A stretch of DNA of 33,569 nt from the NCBI RefSeq assembly GCF_000149955.1, contig NC_030999.1, forward strand, positions 65,564 through 99,132. Direction: 5' to 3'. The position numbers and the translations under genes were made by a program. Positions 9,292 to 19,180 of this stretch are shown here, one piece after another (positions within the stretch are counted from its first letter, which is position 1; each line of letters opens with the position of its first letter). A model generated the notes under the pieces. The model was not told the DNA's origin, ran no database searches, and saw only the letters and a program-made list of their open reading frames with translations. This stretch comes from Fusarium oxysporum f. sp. lycopersici 4287 (taxonomy: Eukaryota; Ascomycota; Sordariomycetes; Hypocreales; Nectriaceae).

Positions 9292-12250
9292 AGGGTGTGC
9301 ACCACTCAATTCAATCAACTGAATGGCTCGGTGGCGGTGAGTTGACCTGGTCAACCACTCTCTCTAGTGGCGTTGATCAATTATCCGTCAAATTGAGTTG
9401 AATGGACACTGGTTGAAGTCGTTGATCTCCAAGCCGAGCTAGTTCACTCCCACTCTCCCATCCCCTTTTCTTCACATCCCACCTCTACCCAGGATCCTTC
9501 TTCCGTCCCATCACCACTACCATTCTCAGTAGGAAGTAGTGACAAGTCCAGGTCGTCAATCACCCCAGCCCGTAACCACGATCGCAGCACTTGACACATT
9601 CCTATAATGTCCGCGTCCAGCCGATTTCGTAGTGGCGTCACCATCCGCCCTGCCGCCGCAAACATCCTCTCACACTCTGCTGACATCGGCTGGATCGTAA
9701 GGAAGTCCAGCGCCATTCGTGAAAGACGAGGATACCGACGTTTGCGCTCATGCCAGTATGATATTGGATCTCTAACATCGTTATCTCCATCCTCCCATGA
9801 CGACTGCCATAATTCGAGCTCGTTAATATCTTCATTGATGTCGTCAGACAAAGTCGCTTCCTCTTTCACCAAACCGTATCCGAGAACCGGCCGCGTGCGC
9901 TCACAGTACGCTTGAAATGGGTTGTAGTACTTTCGCTGCCGCTTCGCAACTGGTTCGTCGTCCACGGAACTCCGGACCACCTGCAGGTGACGATAGTCCG
10001 ATTCCCACACTTCTCGGACCATCTGCTTCGCCTTCATCACCCATTTCGTGTTATCCTTCCACTCATTCTCGAAATACCCCCACCGGAAAGCCGGGTGCAG
10101 CGCTAAGGCCGTGTAATAGATTGGTGTCTCATCCAGCCTGCTGTAGTACTTGTTGAGTTTTTCCCAACCCAGATTAATATTGATTCGGAAGTGCTCCGCG
10201 TCGGGTATCTCAGAAGCAAGCTGCTTATAGTCCTCGAGTACTTCCAACAAGAACTCGAATCCCTGGATAACCTCCCATACATTCCCGTACGAGCCAACCC
10301 ACCCTCCTTTCCGCTTGCGTTGTTGGCCATCGCCTTCCAGAGTCTTCACGGCGTCCTCGTAGAATCCAAGAAGCTTAGCCAGGTGTTCCAGGACTACCCA
10401 GTCATTGACCGTAAGCTGGTTTTCCTCCAAGCAAATCCGGGGCTCCCTTGCAGACTTTCTGAGATTCCCTGTCCTCTTTGATCTGTTGTCCTGCTCCCAC
10501 TGTTGACGATGCTTCAAGACGAGTTGTTCGATGAATGGTCGAAGAATGATGGCGCGTCTAATCATGTATAGTTGAGAAAGCCACCGGGTATCGTTGTCAA
10601 TGATCAAATCGACCGGCTGCCTCGCTCTAATCCTGGGGTCCGAAGATAGATCGAATTCGGAGCGTTGTATACTCCGCAGCAAATAAGTAAGCTGGTCCGA
10701 CCTTCGGACGTCAACCACCAGGTTGTGCAGCTTTCCGACAGGTCCTTTGCGCCGCCAAAGTGTGTGCTCCGCCTCAGACAGAGCAGCTTCCCCTGACAAC
10801 TGCTCTTCGAAAGCCTCGACGTTGTGGCCAAACAGCAGTGCTTTGGCCGAGAGATTTAGCGTATGGCCGAAGCAGCGCCCACGCCTCCTCGACCCGACGA
10901 ACCCGAGCTCACCACCAATTACCTCCATGGCCTTGTCGTTGCTTTCCGCGTTGTCCAGTGTGAAGTACCCAATCTTATCCTGGATACTATAGGCGTCAAG
11001 GACGTCCAGTATTTCGGCCGCAATGTTGTGTCCGAAATGGCGAGTTCTCAATTCCGGTACACCAAGCGCCAGCTTGCGTGGCTGGCTATTCTCATCCCGA
11101 AAGAAACAAGCAATCCCGTACAAGCTGTGCCTGTTGCCTGACTTCCATCCGTCAAAGGAGACGTGAATCAGGCCGCATGACTGCTTCAGCGCTGCGACGA
11201 CCTTATCCTTGTGCATTTCGTAGGCCGAGAGAACTTTGCGGCGGATGGTTGTCCTGGTAATATTGGCATCCGTGATCTTGACAAGTGGGTTGAGGTATTC
11301 GAATATCTGGCGTAGTCTTCCTTGCTCACAGACGCTAAATGCGTGGTTTTCCTCGATAATCCATTCGAGTAGGAGGCGCTGGAAATGCTTGCGGTCGAAA
11401 CCCTTGGCCAGACTGTTCGCAATATCTTGTTCGCGCGGGAGTCGCGTATCGAGCTTCATCACTTCGGCGATGGACCTCTGATCCTTGGCCTTTAATTTCT
11501 CGGCTTTTTTCTCAGCGGCTGATTTCGTCTTATCAGGGGGAGCGCGTATTCCATGGCCCTTGAATAAATGGGCGTTCGCATTCTGGATTCCCTTCTCCGC
11601 GAAGCTTCTGGGTTTAGGATTCTTATTCTGGATGCAGCGCCTGCAGACCCACCGCCGGGCACCAGAAGAATCCTCAACATCATACCCGAAGCCCCATACC
11701 CACGATGGCGTATCTCGGACGCGTTGGGACCAAACGTAATCCGGGAAGCAACGCCAGAGGTACTGATGTTCTACTTCTTCATGTGGTCTTTCCTCTTGCA
11801 GGCTGGGAGCTGGCGTCGCTAAAGAAGCCACTGCAAGTGTTGCGGAAGATAACAGGTCAACGTCGTTCGTGGAGGGCGCTGTAGACTCCATTCCTTCTGG
11901 TTCAGAGCGTCCAGCTGGATCACGGTCGCGGAAGAACGCGAACATGGAGCGCGTGGGCACTGATCCAAGAGGGAAAAAACCCCAAGTGATGAGCTAAACC
12001 ATATTAAAGTTAGTATAACGGGAAGGGTGGATCGCACAGACTAAACCTATTCAAGATACCAAAATCTCTTCAGGAATCACGAGTCCTATTACCAGCTACC
12101 CTAAATCCACCACCTTCAATCCATTCAATCAATGATAACTCAAAATGGATTGATGTTTATGTAATCCGTATTCGATATTGATTGACGTTGAGTTGACGTT
12201 GATCGTCAATCCATTCAACATATTGAAATACGTTGAGTTGAGCACACCCT
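9292..12250 (-). mobile_element. intact hAT transposon (about 2.96 kb)
   Basis: The ends are short TIRs: AGGGTGTGCACCACTCAA on the left and, read inwards, AGGGTGTGCTCAACTCAA on the right. Between TIR and gene both ends are crowded with short TTGA/TCAA-type motifs (left about 9300-9425, right about 12105-12240), including a GTTGACC-TGGTCAAC palindrome near 9340. They look like subterminal transposase binding sites. One long transposase gene fills the interior. An 8-bp target duplication is not found: flanks are ctggtaca and tggttggc. The two flanks belong to different elements, copia on the left and another hAT gene on the right. Confidence 0.85.
9444..11945 (-). CDS. hAT-family transposase, apparently complete
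   Basis: An 833-aa single-exon protein from ATG 11943-11945 (MFAFFRDRDP); the frame runs slightly further upstream but has no ATG there. A BED-type zinc finger is at residues about 101-131 (C-x2-C in WVCRRC, then H-x4-H in AHLFKGH), followed by a basic Lys-rich stretch. The RNase-H-fold core has an Asp in HVSFDGW (about 265), a second Asp in FTLDNAESN (about 331) and the CFGHTLNL motif. The C-terminal hAT dimerisation domain includes DPISYWHERKRRYPRLSRMA, then MSAECERMFAAAGRM. Length and all motifs fit a functional transposase. No stop or frameshift is seen. It acts in the nucleus on its own TIRs. Confidence 0.92.
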   Translation of the reverse strand: MFAFFRDRDPAGRSEPEGMESTAPSTNDVDLLSSATLAVASLATPAPSLQEERPHEEVEHQYLWRCFPDYVWSQRVRDTPSWVWGFGYDVEDSSGARRWVCRRCIQNKNPKPRSFAEKGIQNANAHLFKGHGIRAPPDKTKSAAEKKAEKLKAKDQRSIAEVMKLDTRLPREQDIANSLAKGFDRKHFQRLLLEWIIEENHAFSVCEQGRLRQIFEYLNPLVKITDANITRTTIRRKVLSAYEMHKDKVVAALKQSCGLIHVSFDGWKSGNRHSLYGIACFFRDENSQPRKLALGVPELRTRHFGHNIAAEILDVLDAYSIQDKIGYFTLDNAESNDKAMEVIGGELGFVGSRRRGRCFGHTLNLSAKALLFGHNVEAFEEQLSGEAALSEAEHTLWRRKGPVGKLHNLVVDVRRSDQLTYLLRSIQRSEFDLSSDPRIRARQPVDLIIDNDTRWLSQLYMIRRAIILRPFIEQLVLKHRQQWEQDNRSKRTGNLRKSAREPRICLEENQLTVNDWVVLEHLAKLLGFYEDAVKTLEGDGQQRKRKGGWVGSYGNVWEVIQGFEFLLEVLEDYKQLASEIPDAEHFRININLGWEKLNKYYSRLDETPIYYTALALHPAFRWGYFENEWKDNTKWVMKAKQMVREVWESDYRHLQVVRSSVDDEPVAKRQRKYYNPFQAYCERTRPVLGYGLVKEEATLSDDINEDINELELWQSSWEDGDNDVRDPISYWHERKRRYPRLSRMALDFLTIQPMSAECERMFAAAGRMVTPLRNRLDADIIGMCQVLRSWLRAGVIDDLDLSLLPTENGSGDGTEEGSWVEVGCEEKGMGEWE

Positions 12251-13180
12251 TGGTTGGCACATTCTCAATCTTTGCAATTGTAATTTAGACCGTGAGAAGA
12301 ACTTGAGAAGGGTGCTGACGTTATTACAGAGATCCTCAAAGAATGGAAGAAGAAGGATATCTTTAATTAGAAGCTGAAGGCCGTGAGAATCGCATAGAGA
12401 GAAGTTGATATGTGAGAGCTCTGGGAATCTCCCTAGCAAGCCGTGTACAGAGCGCATCGTGTTTTCGGTATCTGTACAGATAGAATTGATTCTGGAGAGA
12501 TCACCGCCGCACAGTTGCTGCATTTCTCCCCATATCAGCTTCACCCAATTCTCCGCTGTGTGCTGTTCGTCTCCCGTGTCAAACGTTTTCCAGTAGAAGG
12601 CTGGGCCGTCTGGTAGCTGTACCGAGATATTAACGATTCTGTGACCCGAGACATTATCTGAAGCGTCAAATATGATGTTGAGCCATTCTGAGCTGGTAAT
12701 GCGTTTGAAAACCTCGTCATAGAGTTCCTGATAGAAGTCGGGAAGAATTCTCGTGATGGCGGCGCGGCTAGGAGGCTTCCAGCCAGGCTTAATGCGAGTG
12801 AAGAAATAACGCCAACGGCGGCTCTCGAAGAGGCTGAAGGGCCGACCACCGGCGATTACAGCAGCGGCGGCATCATAGGCATAACTGTGACTCTCGTCCT
12901 GCGAGATATGCTGAATTCCGACCTCGGTTATCTTCTTTTGTATGGCTTCTGAGTAGGAGGGAAGATAGCCAGCGTTATCTTGAGTTTGACGCTCTTGTCG
13001 CTGCTTGGCTTGCCATTTCTCACACGCAGCGAGATGCTCTTTCGGCCTCCCAACAGAGGTCGCTGCAAAATCCTTTTGGCAGTGACGGCATCTATATCGC
13101 TTGCTTTTCTTGGAGTTAGAGCGGCCGAGGTCGATAAACTGTCGCCAAACGAAGGCAGCGTTAGCTTGGGTGGGCGCCAT
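12251..13180 (-). pseudogene. hAT transposase, N-terminal half only
   Basis: The start ATG is at 13178-13180 (MAPTQANAAFVWRQF). About 310 codons carry a BED-like zinc finger (YRCRHCQKDFAATSVGRPKEHLAAC), FDASDNVSGHRIVNIS (first catalytic Asp region), FYWKTFDTGDEQHTAENW and FSLCDSHGLQLLIKDI. All of these closely match the complete hAT protein at 24256-26290. The gene is cut after KLQLQRLRMCQ by the TIR of the hAT element at 9292-12250. The missing second half (including the dimerisation domain) does not appear on the other side, where copia sequence starts. This copy is non-functional. Confidence 0.85.
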
Positions 13181-13405
13181 CTTTTTGGCGATACCTTCAA
13201 TCGGGAGAGAATGGCAGAGTGTGTTGAGCTGCTCAGCCAACGGAGTTTTTGTACAGCCCCCCGTATTTGTATAATATGACCCACAAATTCCCCTATTAGG
13301 ATTATTGTGGAACCCATTGTACGTACATAGTACGTGTACGTACTTTTTCTTTCTGTACGTACGTACGTACAACACGGTTGTACATACTGTACAACATCAC
13401 TAGGA
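13181..13405. other. Upstream region of the truncated hAT gene
   Basis: No gene. It contains a GTAC/TACG-rich palindromic stretch (about 13318-13372, repeats of GTACGTAC), possibly the subterminal region of the hAT element to its left. A clear hAT TIR is not found. Confidence 0.35.
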
Positions 13406-13428
13406 TTCAAACTTATTGCATCCCACTG
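13406..13428. repeat. Lone TIR of the CAGTGGGATGCAATAAG MITE family
   Basis: The 23-bp sequence equals the right end of the three MITEs at 21821-22643 (inverted CAGTGGGATGCAATAAGTTT) and is followed by TA. No matching left end is seen before it, so the element is truncated or much larger and disrupted by the hAT insertions. Confidence 0.6.
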
Positions 13429-13655
13429 TATCGCTAATGCCATCCTTACCGATTTTGACCTGAAACTATCGCCTGCTTGGTTACATATATTTGGACTTGG
13501 GTTTAAGGATCCGTTCGGCATGCGGCAGCCAAGGATGCGCTGAGACAGAGCTCCCATTGGGACGAAAAGTAGAAGTAAATACTCGATATGCATAAGTGGC
13601 AAGATAGTGGTGACAGTACGAATCTAAGGCAATTCTCATTTACAGTGGGCAGAAG

Positions 13656-13852
13656 TGTTGGAAAAGTCCGGGGATCCCCCTTCCCTTCAGGGTTTAGACT
13701 GGTAGTCTGAAAGTCCTAGATTTAAAGTTCAAAGTCCTAGATGAAACCATCTAGAGATATAAACCCGAGAAGAACTCTCATCTCAAAAATAAAAACAACC
13801 AAGTTTTACAAAAAATACATTTTTCACCCAGCACTACTGCGCAATATCAACA
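13656..13852 (+). repeat. Solo LTR, copia type
   Basis: The 197-bp segment starts TGTTGGAAAAG and ends ATATCAACA, with a GAGATATAA promoter-like box about 100 bp in. The middle (AAAGTCCTAGATGAAACC) resembles AAGTCCTAGAAGGAACC in the LTR at 31375-31580. The flanking 5-mers agaag and acaag differ by one base, so they could be a mutated target duplication. The element lies at the break point of the Fot remnant to its right. Confidence 0.6.
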
Positions 13853-13857
13853 ACAAG

Positions 13858-14339
13858 TTGTAGATTTTATCTAATCGGATGCCGTACTTGGCGATTATGT
13901 TCTCCACAAGCCTAAACCAGTTGCGAATAGCAGTCAGATCTTTGCATTTGGCTCTCCGGTAATCATATTTACGAAAGAAACGCGTCTTAAGCTCTTTGTA
14001 TCGCCTTATGAAGTTGGAAGCCTAGCGCTTGCCGATGGGTGACGCGTTGCAGTCGGCGAGTAATCGGTTGGCCATTTCTTTAACACTACGTAGTCGCGGG
14101 GGAAATCCTCGCGAATCTAAGTCTAGAATGAACTGAACTATGATCTGTTCCTCTAGATTAGACAGTTTGCGTGACGTAGGAACCTAATCGCTTTGAGATT
14201 GAATGCCCTTCTGCCGGCGCCATAGGATCATACGGCCAACTTTATAGATCTCTGCAGCGCGTTTGAGCTTTAATTTTGGATTATTTTGAAGGGCCTGGAG
14301 GGCAAGAAGGATTTTACCCTCAATATTAGGGTCTGACAT
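13858..14339 (-). pseudogene. Fot1/pogo-like transposase remnant, RIP-damaged
   Basis: The frame starts at ATG 14337-14339 (MSDPNIEGKILLALQALQNNPKLKLKRAAEIYKV) and aligns with the first third of the intact transposase at 3372-4995. It runs through RKLSNLEEQIIVQF and FRKYDYRRAKCKD to KYGIRLDKIYN. In-frame TAG stops occur at 14184-14186 and 14022-14024. The second replaces the Trp of GKRWAINF in the intact copy (TGG to TAG), the change RIP would make. The catalytic core is deleted at 13858, next to the solo LTR. Confidence 0.85.
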
Positions 14340-14389
14340 ATTTCGTGGTTGAGAATCAATTAATTACATAGAGATGATATAAGTTGAGG

Positions 14390-14437
14390 GATTTTTGTCA
14401 TGCATGCTTGTTTGTCACGCAAGCTTATCATGTACGT
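14390..14437. repeat. Right TIR of the Fot remnant
   Basis: A 48-bp TIR of the same length and design as that of the intact element, starting (read inwards) ACGTACATGATAAGCTTGCG and followed by TA at 14438-14439. It holds the two tandem 17-mers GATAAGCTTGCGTGACA and AACAAGCATGCATGACA. Differences from the intact TIR are mostly C-to-T or G-to-A transitions. Confidence 0.8.
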
Positions 14438-14439
14438 TA

Positions 14440-14736
14440 CTGGGAAGCAGATGCACGATTAGATCATCATTTTCGTTACGTTACAGAGATAAAACATGTT
14501 GGGTACCGGTGCTGCAATATAAGCTCAAGCTCGCATAATTTGTCGATTTCTTACGGTGCTGAGACGGAGTTTGTGGGAGCTGAAATATGAGTTCCTTTTA
14601 TTACTAGACCCTGAGATCCCCCGTAGAAAATAAATGTGTTTCTGTAATAACTTGAAACATATGCTTAACTTGAAGAGATTTTGTTTGCCTTCCATGAGCC
14701 ATGTACCTTCGTTGGACTGACGAGAGTCATCTATCA
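14440..14736. other. Probable upstream region of the rhodopsin-like gene
   Basis: No gene seen. It separates the Fot remnant from the start codon region of the membrane-protein gene, so the promoter of that gene must be short or partly replaced by transposon sequence. Confidence 0.35.
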
Positions 14737-16124
14737 ATGGATCTTCGCTCAATGCCAGCGGATAGCTCATCCCGCTCCGTCGAGATTCGTGCCATTCTCA
14801 TCACTTTCTCCATCTTATCCACAATCACTGTCGCGTTGCGGGTCTACGTGAGATACAAGGTGCTTCACTCTCTTGGCTGGGACGATAGGGTTATGGTCGC
14901 TGCCCAGTTCCTTGCCACTGGGTCTGCGGTAGCCATTGGGCTAGGTAGGTTTTAGTGGTAAAATATCCTCTCAAAACCACGGATTGCTGACACGGGCTCA
15001 GAGAACAATTACGGACTTGGTCATCATACATGGGAACAGCCGAAGGAGAATTATATTGTTTACATGCAGGTTGGCTTCGCTTTTCCCACGCTGTCGAACT
15101 TATGCTTACTCCATACCAGGCATTCTATGCTTCCGTCATCGTATACAATGTCGCCATGTGCTTCGTCAAGATCGGAATCCACCTGCAATATCGAAGAGTT
15201 TTTGCCATAACGATCTTACAACGATTGACATTCTACGGAGTGGTTATCATGGTCGCCTGGACAATTACAATCGCCTTCCTTAATGCTCTCATTTGTGTCC
15301 CCGTTCGCCAAGTTCTGGAACTCGACTTTGCCTGGACACTGCACTGACCCCTTGACGGTATGGTATGTCATGGCTGGATATCTAGTCACTGACATTACGG
15401 TATTCTGCATGCCATTGCCTGTCATTGGAAGTATTAACCTTCCGAGGAAGCAAAAGATTATGCTTTTAGGGATCTTCAGCATTGGGTTTTTGTAAGCGAT
15501 TACATCTTCCCTACCAGGCTCCTTACTAACACGTCCAGTACTTGTGCCATCTCTATATATCGTATTCGGACACTGGAAACAGCAGCTTCGACCAAGGATC
15601 CCAATTGGGACAATGTCGACGCCGCGATATGGTCGTTCCTCGAAGTCACGCTCGCTCTCATTACATCATGTCTACCAACCCTTCGACCATTATTCTCCAA
15701 GCTTATGCCCAAGCTCTTCGCGTCTTCTTTTGGTCGAAGCACCCGTCCATCTGACTACGGATATACCCCAACAGGCAGCAATCAAAATTTGAGGAGCATG
15801 CCACGATTTCGAATTGAAGATCCAAGCAAGGACTCAATGGATGATACAACTACCCTGCGTAAGGATGAAGCGCCACTTCCACCTATCAATCGTAGACGTT
15901 ACTCTCGAGGCTATCCGGATGTTAGCGTCAGTATGCAAGCTGAACAAGGGCAGAAGCATAGTAGTGAGACGGAGAGGCAGAGCCCTCTGGAGCCAAGTTC
16001 ACCACGCCATGGAGGGATCAAAGCCACGACTGTTGTCACTCAAGAGGTCGTGGTAGAAAGACATGCAGATGATGCATGGAGCCATGGTGGACCGAGAGAC
16101 AGTGATGCAACTCTCAGAGAATGA
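14737..16124 (+). CDS. Pth11/rhodopsin-type seven-TM protein, three introns, one frameshift
   Basis: Integral membrane protein of the fungal rhodopsin-domain (SAT/Pth11-like) family, expected at the plasma membrane. The start is ATG 14737 (MDLRSMPADSS); ATGs at 14701 and 14752 are alternatives. Inferred introns: 14945-15001, 15070-15119 and 15492-15538, all GT-AG. They join GLENNYGLGHHTWEQP, YIVYMQ-AFYASVIVYN and IGFF-TCAISIYRI, which are family landmarks. Seven hydrophobic segments are readable, from AILITFSILSTITVALRV to SFLEVTLALITSCLPTL, followed by a cytoplasmic tail rich in Ser, Pro and charged residues. Between ICVP and CSPFAKFWNSTLPGHC the frame shifts by one base near 15297. Either this is a sequencing/assembly error or the gene is inactivated. 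Everything else is intact. Confidence 0.75.
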
Positions 16125-17185
16125 GACTTGTATAATAGCCGCAATGCAGAAACAATATTCTGTCGCTTCATGAGATACGCATACTTTAGCACCATCATAG
16201 TACGCTCTTTAATGCAATCTTAATACACTTTTATTTATTTATAGCCCCCGCTACCTTTGCTTTTTCTCACTCATCGAGGTTCTAGAGTCTAAAGCTTACC
16301 ATCCAGGACCACCTACCGGTACTTATCGGAGGCCTGGTATTGTGATAGAGAACCTTCAGTAATATCGAATATAGCATCAATAACGTCTTTTCGGTATAAA
16401 CATAGAGACCCATATTGGAGATCTTTTACGCGCGTAAACTACGTAGAGAGCCTTTTCAACTTTACAAGAGTTGAAGGATGAGAAAGCGAGAAATGCAAAT
16501 TTTTCAATATCTTGAAACCCCCATGATACACACAAAGTCAGAAGAAAAATGGCCCAGGATAAGACACCACGTAAAAAACAATACACCACAGGTTTTCTTT
16601 TCTCGCGAATGGCTTCATTACGCCAAAATGCGGTGCAAATAAAATGATATGGTTTGTATGGAGCGGTGATTTTTTGTGCTATATTTTAAGTGGTGTGATT
16701 CTTTAAGTGGTGGGGGATGGTACATACATACATACATACATACATACATACATACATACCCATCCATCCCACCCCCAATCTCTAACCTTCACCCTCAATC
16801 AGGGCCATGAAAAGCAGAGTGAGGAAGGAAAAGCAAGGTCAGAAATTAGTGAGAAAAGTCGTTTCCGTGCGAGTGGACTGGAGTCCGTTTATGTAGAAGC
16901 CGAAACAACTGCATCTGAACAAAATGACCTCCCTTGCTGCATCTATAATCTACAGAAAGGTTGGGTCTTTAGTGAAAAAAAGTGTGGCAAGCATTGCGTA
17001 GAGAAGTATTAAAGTTGATGTGAAAGAAACTTTGAACGAATCGACAAAATTCGTTCGTGTTCTTGAGTCGACAGCGCTTCGCGTATGAGTCTTTAAGGTG
17101 AGGCGTCAAGCAAAGTCTGTGGCTTGATATTGGGGTGCGAGGGCTAGCTGGAGATGTTGCAGGCGGGAAGCTTGAGTTGACGATC
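16125..17185. other. Intergenic region between two convergent genes
   Basis: No supported gene. It should contain the 3' ends of the rhodopsin-like gene and of the minus-strand gene beyond. It includes the tetranucleotide repeat at 16721-16759 and AT-rich stretches. Confidence 0.4.
16721..16759. repeat. (TACA)n microsatellite
   Basis: About ten perfect TACA units in a row inside non-coding DNA, likely length-polymorphic. Confidence 0.9.
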
Positions 17186-19180
17186 CTAGAAGAACGATGG
17201 CTTCGTGAGGACACGATATTCGACATAGTCCTCGCCATCAATGTTAATAATGGTACCTTGAGACACCAATTTTCCAGTAAATGGACCATTGACCTTGCGC
17301 TCATACTTGACTCCACTGTATATCTTTGCGTCTTCGGCCCTCGCTTTCATCTGAGGGATTTCCTGGCGGGCCCAGACCTTATTGAGACGTTGCAGTTGCT
17401 GCCGGCCGTTGACAGCCATATCAGGAATGGCGGCGGCTGCGGCGGTTGCTGCTGCTGCTGCTACTGCCGCCAGCTCACGGTCGGCAGCCTGGAGGTAGGC
17501 ATGCTCCTGGGCAAGTTCAACACGGGTAATCTCACGCTCAGCAAGAGCCATGGTTCGTTCAAGAGCGTTGTTGCTCTGTGGTGTCCTACTCGTGGCTGGA
17601 CGATGAACTGGGGGAGGCTGAGGGGTGTCAGCCTTTACAAGTACCTGGCGTGCCAGACGTGCTTCGGCCCTGGCTGCCTCGACGCGGCGGCTTTGACGCA
17701 GTTCATGCCCCCTAAAGCCTAATCGTCCAGTCTGATCAGTCTCTTCAACATAGTTATCCGGCTGACGAGGTAGAGTAGGTGCAATAGACAAGGGAGTTGG
17801 AGCTTTGAAATTTGTTCCCGCAACCCTAGCTTGCGCCTCGTATACAGCTTTAGTCTCATTCGCGGTTTTTTCCTCCGCTGTTTCTCCGCAGTCAATCTGC
17901 CATTGACGCACGCGGCAATATTCTTTTACCTCGTTCCGTGCCAGAGACCGCAAGTGTGGTTCAAAAGCAACCTCCTCGTATGCTATCCAGAGAGCGCCGG
18001 CCCCAGTAGGGAAGTTTCCGTCAACGAACCGTCCGTCACGAGTTTCTTGTACTAGCTTGACACGGAAACTATCATTCTGTCCCAAAATCCCGTACACCGC
18101 GTGACGATTCTTTGGGTCTGGTTCGTCAGACTTTGCCCAATGACCAAGAAGAATTCGAGTAGGTCGGGTGCCCGGAAGGGGGTACATGACATTTCGCACA
18201 GGTTGTGGTCCGCCGGGTGCTGGTTTGATGGTTGTATGTTCGATCACAGGGCCGTTCGAGGGAACAGTATTAATAGGGCTGAAACCCCCACTTGTCCTCC
18301 TCCTCCTCTTGGGATCACGACTCTGCTGCAGATGGTGCTGCAGATGGTCGGGCAGTTCGACGCCATAAGCAATTTGAGGTGGATTGGTGGCGTTCTCAGC
18401 GGTAGGGTTCAACTTGGCATGACGCATGGCTTCCTTGACTGCAGCTATCTTGGCAGCAACTTGTTCCGCCTGGGTCTCTTCGGTCCCCATACTGTCGGCG
18501 CGGATCTTGACGTACTCCTTGACTTGGAGATGATCCAAGCCTATAAGGTGCTTCAAGAACACGATTCGCTCAAAGGTCACCCAGCTTCCACCAGGTCCTG
18601 GTGGCAAGGGGTACTCATCCGAAATAGTTTCTCCAGCTATTGTGGTGGGCTGTATTCGAGTTCGTAGGCGTTCGTGAATATCTATGTAGCCAATGACGGC
18701 ATGTTTGAAGTCCTCAGTAGGGCCGGGTGAGTCTCTCCAATAGCCTAAGATAACACCCTTCACTCCTGCTTTGCTTGTTTGGGGAGTTTTGGCTCTTGTG
18801 GCAGCTGCAGGTGGTTGTCGTTCACCTGAAAGAGACCTTAGCGGCTCCATTTTGCTTTCGCTCAGGTCATGGAAGACGGTGGCGCGCTTCCGCTTAGGAT
18901 AATGAGAAGCGACGGGCTCATCGTCAGCGTCGGCCATGGTCTCATCCTCAGGATCAGATGCTGGCGGAAGGGGGCATGACTTTCGGGCACTATTAGTGCG
19001 TACTCCTACAATGATCTCGTCCTCAAGTTCGTTAGAGTCGACACCGGAGGCGGAGTGGACAGTGCTCGCGAGTTCACTAAGTTCGCTAAGTTCGCTTTCA
19101 ACCTCTCCGTCTCCAATCGACATGTCGCGACCGTTCACTGGTCTGTAAGTTAGGGTTAGCTGTTGCTCATTGGCTAGCAT
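17186..19180 (-). CDS. Uncharacterised fungal protein with internal duplication
   Basis: A 664-aa frame from ATG 19178-19180 (MLANEQQLTL; the in-frame ATG at 19121-19123 is an alternative). No known enzyme domain is recognised. Two segments of about 85 residues (roughly 143-227 and 343-425) are clearly related. They share (V/I)(I/L)LG-x-W, HAV-x-G, a Pro-Gly/Gly-rich turn before a Trp, E-x3-F-x2-HL and VKEY-x-(K/R)-(I/V)R. Basic clusters YPKRKR and DPKRRRR could be nuclear signals. The N-terminus is acidic and Ser-rich. The C-terminal third has a charged helical, coiled-coil-like stretch with an Ala run, and ends with a compact conserved-looking motif DGEDYVEYRVLTKPSF. The composition suggests a nuclear scaffold or chromatin protein, but that is inference. 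Confidence 0.65.
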   Translation of the reverse strand: MLANEQQLTLTYRPVNGRDMSIGDGEVESELSELSELASTVHSASGVDSNELEDEIIVGVRTNSARKSCPLPPASDPEDETMADADDEPVASHYPKRKRATVFHDLSESKMEPLRSLSGERQPPAAATRAKTPQTSKAGVKGVILGYWRDSPGPTEDFKHAVIGYIDIHERLRTRIQPTTIAGETISDEYPLPPGPGGSWVTFERIVFLKHLIGLDHLQVKEYVKIRADSMGTEETQAEQVAAKIAAVKEAMRHAKLNPTAENATNPPQIAYGVELPDHLQHHLQQSRDPKRRRRTSGGFSPINTVPSNGPVIEHTTIKPAPGGPQPVRNVMYPLPGTRPTRILLGHWAKSDEPDPKNRHAVYGILGQNDSFRVKLVQETRDGRFVDGNFPTGAGALWIAYEEVAFEPHLRSLARNEVKEYCRVRQWQIDCGETAEEKTANETKAVYEAQARVAGTNFKAPTPLSIAPTLPRQPDNYVEETDQTGRLGFRGHELRQSRRVEAARAEARLARQVLVKADTPQPPPVHRPATSRTPQSNNALERTMALAEREITRVELAQEHAYLQAADRELAAVAAAAATAAAAAIPDMAVNGRQQLQRLNKVWARQEIPQMKARAEDAKIYSGVKYERKVNGPFTGKLVSQGTIINIDGEDYVEYRVLTKPSFF

